Shown here one piece after another: positions 19,277 through 29,014 of a stretch of DNA of 64,000 nucleotides. The translations under genes were made by a program, and so were the position numbers. Source of the stretch: Pandoraea oxalativorans (GTDB lineage: Bacteria > Pseudomonadota > Gammaproteobacteria > Burkholderiales > Burkholderiaceae); contig NZ_CP011518.2 of NCBI RefSeq assembly GCF_000972785.3, positions 569,358 through 633,357 on the forward strand, written 5' to 3'. Position 1 is the first letter of the stretch. Each line of letters opens with the position of its first letter. Under the pieces are notes generated by a model, which saw nothing but the letters and a program-made list of their open reading frames with translations, was not told where the DNA came from and did not search any database.

Positions 19277-20073
19277 GGCCGTCCCCAGGCGCGGGCGAGC
19301 GCCGTCAAGGCGGGATAGTGGCCGGCGGGCGTGTCGTCACGCCGGCAGACGCGACGAAAATATTGAATGCGATGGGAAAAGCGTTCGACGCCGTTCCGAG
19401 TTCGATGCCGCACACGACTACAGCGACGCTCGGTCTTTCGATTCGAGCGCGGTGCAATAACGGCCTTCGCACGCGCGGCGCGCAGGGCGCTCACGACGTC
19501 ATCCGCATCATGGCCGGTGTCGGCGAACCCGAGGCCCGTGCGCGAAGGCGCGACCCGTTCGTGCGCGCGGGAAATATCCGGAACCTGTCCTTCGGCGGTG
19601 AGCATTCGCAGCGCTCGCCCGGCTTGATCGAGCGCCGGAGGCCGCTTGCTCGTGAGTCCGCCGCGCGAACGCCCGAGCGCTTGCGGGCCGCTGTTGTGCG
19701 AGCGCCGGCCGAATGCGGCCGGGCTCGCGCGACGCTCGAGTCGATCCACCCGCGTTTGCTCCGCGTCGGCCCGCACACCGCGTGCGCCACGCACTCCCGT
19801 CCGTTGCGACGCCATCGCGAGAAGCGCAGATACCCCGTACGCCAACGGCCCACTTCGGTGGGTAAATCGCGCCACGGGCCGCCCGTTCGGCCGATCCGGA
19901 GTACGGCTTTACCAACCCCGCGGTTATCGGCCGCGGTCCGCCCCGGATCGCCTTGCTTGCTCGGTGGTCCAGCCTCGATTCGCACCCCGACACCGTCGCT
20001 CGATCATGTTCGAGTCCCCCGGCCGCTTGCGCAGACGACACGAGGCACACCCGTTTCATCCAATCCGAGCAGG
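19277..20073 (-). mobile_element. IS5-family element, copy B (decayed, inverted)
   Basis: Inverted copy of the element at 15613-16400. The same transposase fragments are readable on the minus strand. Its transposase-start end stops about 36 bp before the permease ATG. Together the two copies bracket the modular effector and an IS3 relic. Confidence 0.85.
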
Positions 20074-20108
20074 CCCCAAGCCCTGTTCTCCAACGTCAGG
20101 AGCCGAGT

Positions 20109-21497
20109 ATGGAACCGACCACCGGTCGCGTCGCCAACGTATCGCTGGTTGAGCGTCGCTCAATTGCCCCCATTCCCGAAGCCGAGCGCCACGGCAATCT
20201 CTTCAGTCAATTCACTCTCTGGTTCGGCGCGAACCTGCAGGTCACGGCGGTCGTCGTCGGCGCACTCGCCGTCGTCCTGGGCGGCGACGTCCTATGGTCA
20301 CTGGTCGGCTTGCTCCTCGGGCAGCTTTGCGGCGGTGCGGTGATGGCGCTGCACGGCGCACAGGGACCGCAGCTGGGACTGCCACAGATGATCTCGTGCC
20401 GCGTGCAGTTCGGCGTATATGGGGCGATCGTGCCGCTTGCGCTCGTGTGCGTCATGTACGTCGGCTTCTCGGCCGGTGGCACCGTGTTGGCCGCACAGGC
20501 GCTCGCCGAACTGCTACATGTCAGCCACGCCGCGGCGATTCTGATGTTCTCGCTGTGCGTGACACTGCTCGCGGGGCTCGGCTATCGCACGATTCACGCG
20601 ATGGGGCGCCTTTCCAGCCTCGTCGGCACGCTCGCGTTCCTATACCTGTTCGCGAGCCTGCTGCATGGCCATGCGCTCGCTGCGCTGCTCGCCAACCGTC
20701 ATTTCACGCTTGCGTCGTTTCTGCTCGCCATCTCGCTGTCGGCATCTTGGCAAATCGCCTACGGGCCTTACGTCGCCGACTATTCGCGCTACCTGCCGGT
20801 CACCACGTCGCCGGCAAAGACTTTTCTGGCGGTGTTCAGCGGCAGCGTGCTCGGCGCACAGGTGTCGATGACCTTCGGCGTGCTGGCCGCGGCGCTCGGT
20901 GGCGATCGCTTTTCGGGCCATGAGGTCGCGTTCATCGTCCAACTCGGCGCGACAGGCGCCATGGCGGCGGGACTCTATTTCACCATTGCGCTTGGCAAGC
21001 TGACGGTCACCACACTCAACGCCTACGGGAGCGTGATGTCGGTCGCGGCTATCTTGACCGGCTTCGGCGGCCGGCGCGAGATCTCAGCGCGCACGCGGCT
21101 CGTATTCGTGCTGCTGAGTGTCGCGGCGTCGAGCAGTATCGCGCTCGCAGGGCAGGACAATTTCCTGAAGGCATTTTCGTCGTTTCTGCTGTTCCTGCTG
21201 GTCTTCTTCACGCCGTGGAGCGCCATCAATCTTGTCGATTACTACTGGATCACGCGCGCGCGTTACGACCTGCCCGCCCTGTTCGAGCCGGACGGGCGCT
21301 ATGGGCGCTGGAACGTGACGGGCCTCGCGGTCTACGGGATCGGCGTGCTTGTGCAACTGCCCTTCGTCGCGACGGGGCTTTATACGGGGCCGTGGGTCGA
21401 CGCGCTGGGGGGCGTGGACGTGTCCTGGATCGTGGGCATCGTCGTGCCAGGCCTACTGTACTACGCGGCTTTGCACCGCTCGTACCGGGGCACCTGA
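20109..21497 (+). CDS. NCS1-family cytosine/purine permease
   Basis: A 462-residue inner-membrane permease with about 12 hydrophobic segments. GGAG lies 7 nt before the ATG. NCS1 signatures include FTLWFGANLQVTAVVVGAL in TM1, PYVADYSRYLP in the middle and FFTPWSAINLVDYYW near the C-terminus. The family takes up cytosine, purines, allantoin or similar bases with Na+ or H+; substrate cannot be set here and no deaminase is adjacent. The IS5 copy ends about 36 bp upstream, so its native promoter may have been replaced. The reading frame is intact. Confidence 0.9.
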   Translation: MEPTTGRVANVSLVERRSIAPIPEAERHGNLFSQFTLWFGANLQVTAVVVGALAVVLGGDVLWSLVGLLLGQLCGGAVMALHGAQGPQLGLPQMISCRVQFGVYGAIVPLALVCVMYVGFSAGGTVLAAQALAELLHVSHAAAILMFSLCVTLLAGLGYRTIHAMGRLSSLVGTLAFLYLFASLLHGHALAALLANRHFTLASFLLAISLSASWQIAYGPYVADYSRYLPVTTSPAKTFLAVFSGSVLGAQVSMTFGVLAAALGGDRFSGHEVAFIVQLGATGAMAAGLYFTIALGKLTVTTLNAYGSVMSVAAILTGFGGRREISARTRLVFVLLSVAASSSIALAGQDNFLKAFSSFLLFLLVFFTPWSAINLVDYYWITRARYDLPALFEPDGRYGRWNVTGLAVYGIGVLVQLPFVATGLYTGPWVDALGGVDVSWIVGIVVPGLLYYAALHRSYRGT

Positions 21498-22481
21498 TCG
21501 CGCGAGCGCGCACGGGAGCGGTAGACACCCCCGTGCGCCGGCCGCGCGAAACGGTGCAACGCAGCGGGGACGTCACACGGTGCGAGCTGCCGGACACCTC
21601 GCCCGGCGCGGCTCCGTCGCGGTGTTCGCCGACCGTAGGAAAACGGTCACTGTTTCACCGGACGGAGCGGCAACTGCGGCCATACGCGCCGCCCATTTCT
21701 TCGCAAAACTTACGGTATAAGGCTTCAGAGGACCGCTGCAGGGCGGACAATGCGTACACCCTGATCCTACCCGGGGTGGCCGATACGTTCGGCCGGCAGG
21801 CATGCCGCCAACGCTGCGCGCTGTTCCGGGTGCGCCTCACCGACGACGCGACGCATTGAAGGTCACGCACGGCGACGGTGGCGCCACACGCGGGCTCCCC
21901 CCACTTGCGAAACTTGCGAAGTTTGACGTCCGGATCCTCGATGACGGGGGCTCGCAGGATCTCTATCAGGCCGCGCGCACCGATCTGCTTGAAGTGCTTG
22001 AAGTGCTTGAAGTGCTTGAAGTGCTTGAAGTGCTCGATGATCGTGTCGGCTCGCGCTGGATCGTCGTCCCTCGTCAGTTGCCGCCCGAAGACCGGCGCAC
22101 CTGGCGCCCAGACCGCACGCCCGCACACGCGATGCGCGTCCGCCGCGTGCATCGGGCTCGCAAGCTTCGGATCCAGGGCGATTTGATGCGCAAGACAACA
22201 GCAAGACACCACGACCTGTTCCGGCCAACGCCGGGTCGGGCCCCCCTTCACCCCCACCCATTGACCGTGCAACACCCCCCCTGACGGATCAGGATCGCCG
22301 AAATTTGCAGACAACGCCGATCCGCGGGCATGTCGGCGTCTGCGGCCATCCCCAAGGCGTGGCGACCCGCTGATCCGAACCGCCCCTGTGCGCGTAAGCG
22401 CGTAAGCGCGTACCGCCGTTCGGTCGGCGTTTACCGCCGACTCGGACGCATTCGCTTGCATTTGGACTGGCGCAGTCGTCC
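21498..22481. other. Gene-free stretch with 9-bp repeats
   Basis: No gene recognised. A tandem run of CTTGAAGTG (five copies) lies at about 21987-22035. The rest is decayed sequence. Confidence 0.35.
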
Positions 22482-23342
22482 TCAGGCGGCAGGGGCGGCG
22501 GCCCCCTGGTCGAATTCCTGAGGGGCAGCCCGCTGGCCGAGTTCCTGAGCCTTACTGAGAGCGCCCTCCGCCTTAGACTTCGCGTCGGCGGCCAGGAAGA
22601 GTGCCTCCGGCTCGAGTATCCCCAGCTGGAGGAAAACTCGTTCGGCCGCAAAGAAGGCGTCTGAGGCTGACCCAAAACGATCCGTGCCCATGTGGGTTCC
22701 AGCGAGGAACGTGTACGTTCTACCAGCGCTCAAACCGGCGCTTACGGCGTCCTTGTCACTACCTTTTTCCCCGAAGAGCTTTGCGGCCTTCTTATAGAGC
22801 CCTGCGGCCTGCGTGAACGCGTGTTCGCATTTGCAACGGTTGGACTCGATCAAATTCAAGGCCGTTTCTCGCGTGGCGCCGCCAGAAACGGCCTCACTGA
22901 TGGCGTCCGAGAGCTCGTAGGAGTGACCTTGCACGCTCAACACCTGCGCGGCCAGACAAAGCCTGATAGGTTCCGACAGGAGTTGGGAGAACGCATTGTC
23001 TATGGCGCCCGCTCCAAGGGTGTGTAATACCGCCTCTTTCCCCACGGGTGAGAGATGCTCGGCCACCCCCTCGATGGCGGCTTCCCAAGCTTTCTCAATG
23101 AACTCAGTGCTCGCGCCCCGTTCGTCGGCGTGCGTGTAAAGCGCCAGGATGGCAAGGTCGGACGGCGCGCGGTTGTCGCGAAAGAACGTCGGGTCGATGC
23201 TGTCCTTCAATGCCCGCTCGAGTGACTTAAGGGCCCTCTGGACTGCCCGCGGGCCAGAGACGTCAACCTCGACGGCGATCTTAAGGCTGTCGGGCACGAG
23301 CGGGGTAAGGCCACCGCGCAGAGCAGAGAAAGTGATACCCAT
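22482..23342 (-). CDS. Helical-repeat candidate effector, paralogue B (short)
   Basis: A 286-residue helical protein. Residues about 80-165 match the conserved module of paralogues A and C: LSPVGKEAVLHTLGAGAIDN then AFSQLLSEPIRLCLAAQ. Two or three helix pairs with KKAAKLFGEKGSDKDAVSA follow, then an abrupt alanine-rich end. It is half the length of the others, lacking most of the repeat region. Either of two in-frame ATGs (23378 or 23342) could start it; I prefer 23342 because the shared promoter block at 23379-23422 abuts the first. No signal peptide. Confidence 0.68.
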   Translation of the reverse strand: MGITFSALRGGLTPLVPDSLKIAVEVDVSGPRAVQRALKSLERALKDSIDPTFFRDNRAPSDLAILALYTHADERGASTEFIEKAWEAAIEGVAEHLSPVGKEAVLHTLGAGAIDNAFSQLLSEPIRLCLAAQVLSVQGHSYELSDAISEAVSGGATRETALNLIESNRCKCEHAFTQAAGLYKKAAKLFGEKGSDKDAVSAGLSAGRTYTFLAGTHMGTDRFGSASDAFFAAERVFLQLGILEPEALFLAADAKSKAEGALSKAQELGQRAAPQEFDQGAAAPAA

Positions 23343-23378
23343 AAGGGAGCGCTTCAGATGAGAATGAATAATGCCCAT

Positions 23379-23422
23379 AAATACCACCGTCGGGCCCCCG
23401 CCACATTCGGGTTTTGGCCAAC
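23379..23422 (-). promoter_or_regulatory. Promoter block shared with the 58302-60062 gene
   Basis: Minus-strand TTGGCCAAAACCCGAA, a G-rich stretch, CCGAC and TGGTATTTAT align with the region at 60099-60145 upstream of paralogue C. The two are conserved over about 45 bp although the flanks differ. Confidence 0.5.
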
Positions 23423-24631
23423 ATTTGCATAAACGGGAAACGTCGGGGCCGGGGCCGGCTCGCAGGCAAGCCGTGAGCGCGCGAAGGTGTCCGTACAAGG
23501 GAGGCGCGTGCAGCAAATGTCGTGGCAGTGTGACGGGCGGCCGCAGGGGTCCGAAGCCGGGAGGTCCGGCGTGCGCCATGCGTCGCGCCGGCCCCGCCTG
23601 CGCCACTCACGCTTGCGGGTAACCTGATGGCGGCTGCGCGCGCGATGATTGACGCACACCGCCGCTTTGACGTGCGCCGGCGTCACACGAGCAAACTCAG
23701 CGCGCTCGGCTTTCGCCGCCAGACAGCGGTGAGCGGTGCCGTTGCCCCCCTCCCAAGCTCGAAAATCGCGCCCCCGAGGCGAACGGCCGAGGTCGACTCG
23801 CCCGCCAACTTGCCGAGTTTTCCCCAAGGCGGCTGCGCGGCCGTCGATGTTTTCGCTACCTATTGACCGCCGCGGCGTCTGTCGAATGTTGACCGACCTA
23901 ACCCGCCACCGCGCGACGCGCACCCCGTACGATGCTCGGCATGGGAATGGCGGGGCCGCAAGACGCGACGCCGCACCTCGGCACGCGCGCGCCGAGCAGT
24001 GCGAAGCCATTGCAAATGGCTGTCGCGGTCGCTTTCTCTTTCGCCCACCGGCGAAAGACGGCAATGCGCCCATGGGCCAATTCGCTACGCTATGCAGATC
24101 GACGCATCGGGCCTTCCGGGGCATGACTTCACCCGCCTGGTGAACGCGCAAATTCCCCCCGAGTCTCCAAGCGCCAAGTCGACGACGACCGCTCTTGCCA
24201 CAGCACCTGCCACCGTGCCCACGGGGGCGCTCCGCGCAGGCGCCCCCCTCCTGAATTGCCTCACTTGCCTCGCTTGCCTCGCTCCACGCACGCGCTTGCC
24301 GACCCCTGCGCGGGCGGCGGGACCGGTGATCACTCGCCGGTTACCCTTCGGCGGATGCCGAGATATCGGAGCATTGCGCGCCCCCGGTGCTTCACCCGGG
24401 CGCCGCGTTCGCCTGCTGCTGACTTCCCGCCCAACGTCATGACCGGGCGGCGACAGGTTTGGCCGTCGGGGCCTGCGGGGCCTGCGGGTCGCGGCCCTGC
24501 CGGGCCCGCCTCGCTCAAGCGACGCATCTCGCGTCGCAGCGCACAGGCCGTGCGGCGCCGATGCGCTCGTTGGGCGCCGAGCCCGCGCCCGATACTTGCG
24601 GGGCAGGCGTACGCGGCGCCAAGCCGTCGGG
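23385..24631. other. Gene-free stretch upstream of paralogue B
   Basis: Only shadow frames. Contains a 9-bp run (TTGCCTCRC) near 24257-24283. Nothing else assigned. Confidence 0.35.
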
Positions 24632-27478
24632 TTAGGCCGCGGCGTTCACGGTCGTGAGGTTGGCGGCCGCAGCGAGTCGCCGCTCCAGCCCCCGCTTGCC
24701 CTCAATATGTTGGGTGATACTGGTGACGATCTCGACAAACTCCGTCTTATCGGGGTTCTTCACAGCGGCGTCGGACACCTCCCGGAGCGCTCTGAATTCG
24801 TCAATCGCTGCTTGAATGCACATTCGCTTGGTCACCTTGACGCGAAGTTTCGAGAAGCGGCGGCTTCTGTTCGGCTGCTGCGCGTCGAGGGTCGCCGACG
24901 ACTCCTCCTGCGCGTCGACGTTCGTTGACAACGCAAGATATCTCGCCATCAGCGCACCCACGAAGAATTCTTCGGGATCCTTCTCGGCCAGAAACTTCTC
25001 TTCGAGCGTCGTGAGGTCAGCGTCGGCCCAACCCCGAATCTTCTCGAGCTCGGCGTCGGCCGGCGCACCGACCTGTTTTTTGTCTCGTCCGGCCCTGACC
25101 CATTCGGCGACCGCGAAACCGAGCCAGCCGACGGCCAACGTAACGACGGCCGTGACGAAGCCCACGGCAAGCAAACCGCCGATACCAAGATACGCGAAGA
25201 CGCCGAGCACAAGCGAACAAACCACTGACCCACCCCCAAACCCAATGCGAATATTTGCATTACGACGTTGCCTGGCTGCCGCTTCCATCATATGCTCGGC
25301 GTTCTTCGACAACTTGGCGAGTACGACGTCCGCCAGCTTGCTCGCAACGCTCAGGTCATACTCTTCGGATCCCTCAAGTAATGTGCGGAAGTGCTCTTTG
25401 CCCGGCATACCGGGGCTGTCCTCGCGCAGTCGACGGTCAAGCTGCACCAAGCGCGCGCGCGAAATGTCAGCTGTCGAAAGGGCGGCGGTCAACGGGGCGG
25501 CAGTCAAAGGGGCGCCTGTCGAAGGGGCGGCTTTCAAAGTTGCTGCCTGCAACGCGTCATCCTCGCCGCTGGCGAGCCCGAGCACTTCAGCGTTAAAGCG
25601 CTTCAGCGTCGCCGTGTCCTGCATGGCGCGCGTGCGCTCGAACGTGCCTTGCACGATATGCAACACACCGCCCACTGCCCCAAACAAGCCGGTGAACGCA
25701 CCCAACAGCGGGGAAATTAAAAAGCCGAATTTGGTGCCCGCCCAATTCAACAAGCGCACCACGGTGGCGCCTGCCTGAACGTAGACGTCGCGAACATACC
25801 ACACCCGGTTGGCGCGCGCCGGCAAGCCCGCCACCGCCGAGAGCGTCGTGAGCTCCGTCCTTTCGAGGGCCGCGCGCGCGTCCTCAACCCTCGGCCGAAC
25901 CGGGCGCGCCTCAGCCCCGACGGCGCGCTGGGTGGCCTCCGTTTGACCGCCCTCATCAACGGCCACTTCGGGACTTTTGAGTGCCCCCCCGCCGGCGGGT
26001 TGCTCGCCCGCTTGCGCCTTAAGCAGGGTCATTTTCAATTTGTACGCGGCGTCCTCTGCACGGAACCGGTCGGCTTGCGTCCCGACTTTGGCGAGGTCCT
26101 CGTCTCGGGTTCTTTGCTCGGCCGCCTGCTTACGGCCCTGCCACCAAACGGTCACCACTTCGGCGATCGCCCCGCCTTGCATGACCGGGTAAATCAACAT
26201 GGTGGCCGCAGCGCCGAGGGCTTGAAGCTTCTCAAAAAACTGCACAGCGGTGCCGGTCAAATAGGCCGCCGCCGCGGCCAGCCAACTGCCGTACAGCGTC
26301 GGCGTCCACCAACCACGAGCGCCGGCGGCCGCCTGCTTCGCGGCGCTCGCAGAAGACGCCGGCACTTGCGGCTCGTGCGGGGCGGCCCGCATCGACACGG
26401 GCACGGGGCCCGGCCCGTCGGGCCGGCTCGCGCTCGCCCGACTCAGGGCGCCCGGGAGTGCGGCGCCCCCTTTGGGCGAGGGGGGTGCCGCGCGCTCCGC
26501 GGCGCCCCCCTCGCCCAAAGGGGGTGCACCTCGATCGCCGGCGCTCTCTTCGGGTTGCCGGGGCGCGACCCAATTCGCCGCGCCGACGACCCCTAACCCG
26601 ACCGTGGCGCAAGACTCTTTATCTCCAGGCGGGCCGCCGACGCCGCGGGGTGGCACGACGCGGAACCCGGCGTTACCCCATACTCTCGCCAGCGCCTCGC
26701 ACACGTGATTCTCGAGCCCCAAGCCGCCGGACTTCAGCTCGGCGTCCGGACCCGCACCGAAGTTCGCCCGGGAAGCGCTCTCCACCTGGACGTGCCAAAC
26801 AAATCGCGCCGCGCCGACCGCCTGCGCCGAGCTCACGGCGCCTATCTCACGCTCAAGCCAGATGGCGCTCTTCACAAGCAATGTGAATTCCTGGGGATCG
26901 GACTTTTCGGTCTCCACCGCGCCGTATGCCGGGGGCGAGGAATCGACAGGCGGCGTCCACAGAAATTCACAACCCACCTGCACCTTCCCCTCGAGCGTCA
27001 AGGCAATGCGCGTCGCGCTCCGCGGCGAGCCCGTCAACGAGGCGGGCAACGCGCTCGTCGCCGCTAACCGCGGGAGCTCCGCGAACTCGGGCGTTCCCAA
27101 CTGGGTCGCGAGCGCGACCGCTGCCGCGCGCGCGCTCGCCGCGTCGGCGCCGCCGCTTGCCAGCGTCGACGCGACGTACCCGACGATTCGCGTGAATAAC
27201 GCCTTGCCGCGCGCCACGGGCGTGAGCGTGTGGTCGGTGGCGACGCTCTCGGGGTTGAAGAGGATGGTTGTGCCGGGGGAGGACGCGGTGATCGTCAACG
27301 GGTCCGCCGCTCGACCCGCAGTGCCGAAAAACCGATCGGCCAGACTTTCGTACACCTCATCCGAGGGTTCGGGCGCATTGCTCGGCATGGATTCGATCGA
27401 CGCGAGGTTAAGGGCGGGTTCAAGACGTGGCACCCCCTCCTTGTTGGGACTTACGGCAAGGGCGAAATTGTTAGGCAT
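24632..27478 (-). CDS. 948-residue multi-domain membrane protein, candidate effector
   Basis: Residues 1-330 are soluble and include FAELPRLAATSALPASLTGS and EIGAVSSAQAVGAARFVWHV. A proline/glycine-rich linker (about 330-360) is encoded by a long palindrome. Hydrophobic stretches follow near 395-450, 585-615 and 750-800; the last, CSLVLGVFAYLGIGGLLAVG, looks like a genuine helical pair. Charged helices separate them. There is no N-terminal signal, so membrane insertion would be post-translocational or non-Sec, as in type III translocators and membrane-targeted effectors. No strong ribosome-binding site is visible before the first ATG; an internal start at residue 31 is possible. I do not recognise a family. 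Confidence 0.65.
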   Translation of the reverse strand: MPNNFALAVSPNKEGVPRLEPALNLASIESMPSNAPEPSDEVYESLADRFFGTAGRAADPLTITASSPGTTILFNPESVATDHTLTPVARGKALFTRIVGYVASTLASGGADAASARAAAVALATQLGTPEFAELPRLAATSALPASLTGSPRSATRIALTLEGKVQVGCEFLWTPPVDSSPPAYGAVETEKSDPQEFTLLVKSAIWLEREIGAVSSAQAVGAARFVWHVQVESASRANFGAGPDAELKSGGLGLENHVCEALARVWGNAGFRVVPPRGVGGPPGDKESCATVGLGVVGAANWVAPRQPEESAGDRGAPPLGEGGAAERAAPPSPKGGAALPGALSRASASRPDGPGPVPVSMRAAPHEPQVPASSASAAKQAAAGARGWWTPTLYGSWLAAAAAYLTGTAVQFFEKLQALGAAATMLIYPVMQGGAIAEVVTVWWQGRKQAAEQRTRDEDLAKVGTQADRFRAEDAAYKLKMTLLKAQAGEQPAGGGALKSPEVAVDEGGQTEATQRAVGAEARPVRPRVEDARAALERTELTTLSAVAGLPARANRVWYVRDVYVQAGATVVRLLNWAGTKFGFLISPLLGAFTGLFGAVGGVLHIVQGTFERTRAMQDTATLKRFNAEVLGLASGEDDALQAATLKAAPSTGAPLTAAPLTAALSTADISRARLVQLDRRLREDSPGMPGKEHFRTLLEGSEEYDLSVASKLADVVLAKLSKNAEHMMEAAARQRRNANIRIGFGGGSVVCSLVLGVFAYLGIGGLLAVGFVTAVVTLAVGWLGFAVAEWVRAGRDKKQVGAPADAELEKIRGWADADLTTLEEKFLAEKDPEEFFVGALMARYLALSTNVDAQEESSATLDAQQPNRSRRFSKLRVKVTKRMCIQAAIDEFRALREVSDAAVKNPDKTEFVEIVTSITQHIEGKRGLERRLAAAANLTTVNAAA
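26462..26526. repeat. Long palindrome inside the 948-aa coding sequence
   Basis: Arms of about 26 bp (GCGCCCCCTTTGGGCGAGGG and onward) are inverted around an 11-bp loop. It is read in frame as an APPLGEGGA / APPSPKGGA pair. RNA from either strand would form a very stable hairpin. Confidence 0.9.
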
Positions 27479-27540
27479 AACGGAGAAGGCTCAAAGTCAT
27501 TGGCTGCCCAAGACTCTTACCCTAAATCCGGTAAAAAACT

Positions 27541-27564
27541 TTCGGTATTGCGTGCAAACTTTCG
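27541..27564 (+). promoter_or_regulatory. TTCG-N16-TTCG element, divergent to the 948-aa gene
   Basis: TTCG, exactly 16 nt, then TTCG. This is the published hrpII-box layout of Ralstonia, but it points away from the nearest effector-like gene (minus strand, start 27478). Read on the minus strand it is a direct repeat of CGAAAGTTT with a 20-bp period. Confidence 0.3.
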
Positions 27565-28200
27565 TATCGTGTCACCCCTCGGCGCAGAGCGCACCGCCCT
27601 TGCCACGAAACGACGTACCGCAGAGACGTTCGATACTCTGCTAAGCGGGGGTCCCCACGGGCGAAAAAGGCGGACCGAACCGTCGCTACCCGGATGAGTG
27701 CCGGGGGGCGGTTGCGAGGCCGACACATTCGGCGCGACACCCTCGGGCGGCACGCGGCCGGGGCGTACCGGTGGCGGCCATCGGCCACGGGGGCGCACCG
27801 GCCGCGCGAAGGGGCGAGCGCGCCCGACGCGCTCGCCGCTGCGAGCCGAGCCAAGGCCGGCGTCCAAGGCCGGCGTATCGGCGCTCACAATGCCGGTCAG
27901 CGCGCGGTGCACGGGGCTCGCCAGTGCAAAGTGCGATGTGAAAATCTTCCGAACAGCGACGCCATACGTCGCCAAGGGGTCGCCAAGGGGTCGCGGTGAC
28001 GTCCGCTTGGGTCGACCGCTCCCCGCGACCATGGCGGCGTGCGCCGGCTGCGGGCAGGCGGCCTTCGACGACGAAGTGGTGCGCGCAGCGCACGCGACAA
28101 GCGCGGAGCGCGGACGCTGCGCCCGGATGCGTCAAAGGTTACGGATGGTGTCGCGGCGTGCAAGGCGGATTGACATCCCCGCCTGCCTGAAGGAAGGGGG
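27565..28200. other. Gene-free stretch
   Basis: High-GC shadow frames only. Its left end probably contains the promoter of the 948-residue gene. Confidence 0.3.
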
Positions 28201-28510
28201 TGCTACAGCGCTTAGGCTGCGGGAGCCCGGGGCGCTTCGGTAGGTTCCCGCTTCTTCGAGCGGCCTGAGCGCACCTTCTCTCCGCAGGCTGAAACGGCGC
28301 GCCCCTCCGCTAAAACATGGATCGCGCCGACGTGATCGGCATTGGCCGTGTGCCCGCATGTGAGGCAGGCGAACCGCGCCTGCGTCTTACGGTTATCGGC
28401 TGAAATGTGGCCGCAGCGAGCACAATCGGCAAAAACCACGCCATGGTCGCCGTCGAGCACTTGCAGGTGCGCAACATGAGCAAGTCTGCACACGGCACGT
28501 TCGCGCTCGG
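28150..28510 (-). pseudogene. tnpB: IS605-type TnpB C-terminus next to an inverted TnpB piece
   Basis: The minus strand (28212-28436) encodes CARCGHISADNRKTQARFAC, LTCGHTANADHVGAIHVL and ACGEKVRSGRSKKREPTE. This is the zinc finger and last RuvC Asp (NAD) of TnpB. Immediately beside it on the plus strand (28425-28505) is STIGKNHAMVAVEHLQVRNM then SKSAHGT, which is the preceding part of TnpB in opposite orientation. So an inversion has broken the gene. The sequence after the stop carries CAGGCAGGCGGGGATGTCAA, typical of the IS605 right end. Confidence 0.85.
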
Positions 28511-29014
28511 AAAACGCTCGGTTAGAAGACGTCCGCGCACGCTTCCCACGAACGGTTATCCGCCACATAACGACGGGGGCTGCGACGACTCCTTGAACCT
28601 GAGCATTACGCGCGCGGGGCACACCGCGAGCTCGCCCAAGGGTACGCACGCATCATGTCGATGCGCCCGCGTGCCTTTGCTTGAGGCAACGCCCCGCCGG
28701 AAAGCGTCTTCACCCGCCGGGAAGTCGAGCCGACCGCCCGGTGTCGACCCGAGCCCCGAGCGCAGGCAAGACGGGACACGGTCGACGGGCCCGAAGGTGC
28801 TGAAGGTGCCGCCCCCCCGCCGACGCCCGCCAACGCCCGCCTGCGTCGATCGTCTACGGCACACCGCATGATGACGAAGCGATGCGACACGTGGCGTGAG
28901 TTGCCGTGCGGAAAAACGCGGCGCGGTCATTCGGCCGTCCCCGTGCCGATTGGCGTTGCCTCGACTATGACGGGGGCGGATTGTCACGCAGTCAATACGC
29001 CCACGCCTAATCAC
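28511..29014. other. Gene-free stretch
   Basis: No TnpB N-terminus or other gene could be identified; frames are arginine-rich shadows. Confidence 0.3.

Noticed and set aside
19063..20343. A 426-codon plus-strand frame running into the permease
   Set aside because: It is the antisense shadow of the IS5 copy B transposase; the same shadow occurs on the minus strand of copy A.
21987..22035. The CTTGAAGTG run as a CRISPR array
   Set aside because: Units are contiguous 9-mers without spacers; no cas genes are present.
24118..24144. TTCACCCGCCTGGTGAA as another regulatory box
   Set aside because: The arms differ from TCAGGTG, the centre is 5 nt, there is no -10 at 22-23 nt and no gene follows.
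24816..25778. A 320-codon plus-strand frame rich in Ser, Thr and Ala
   Set aside because: Antisense to the 948-residue gene, which has far better protein-like composition and hydrophobic segments.
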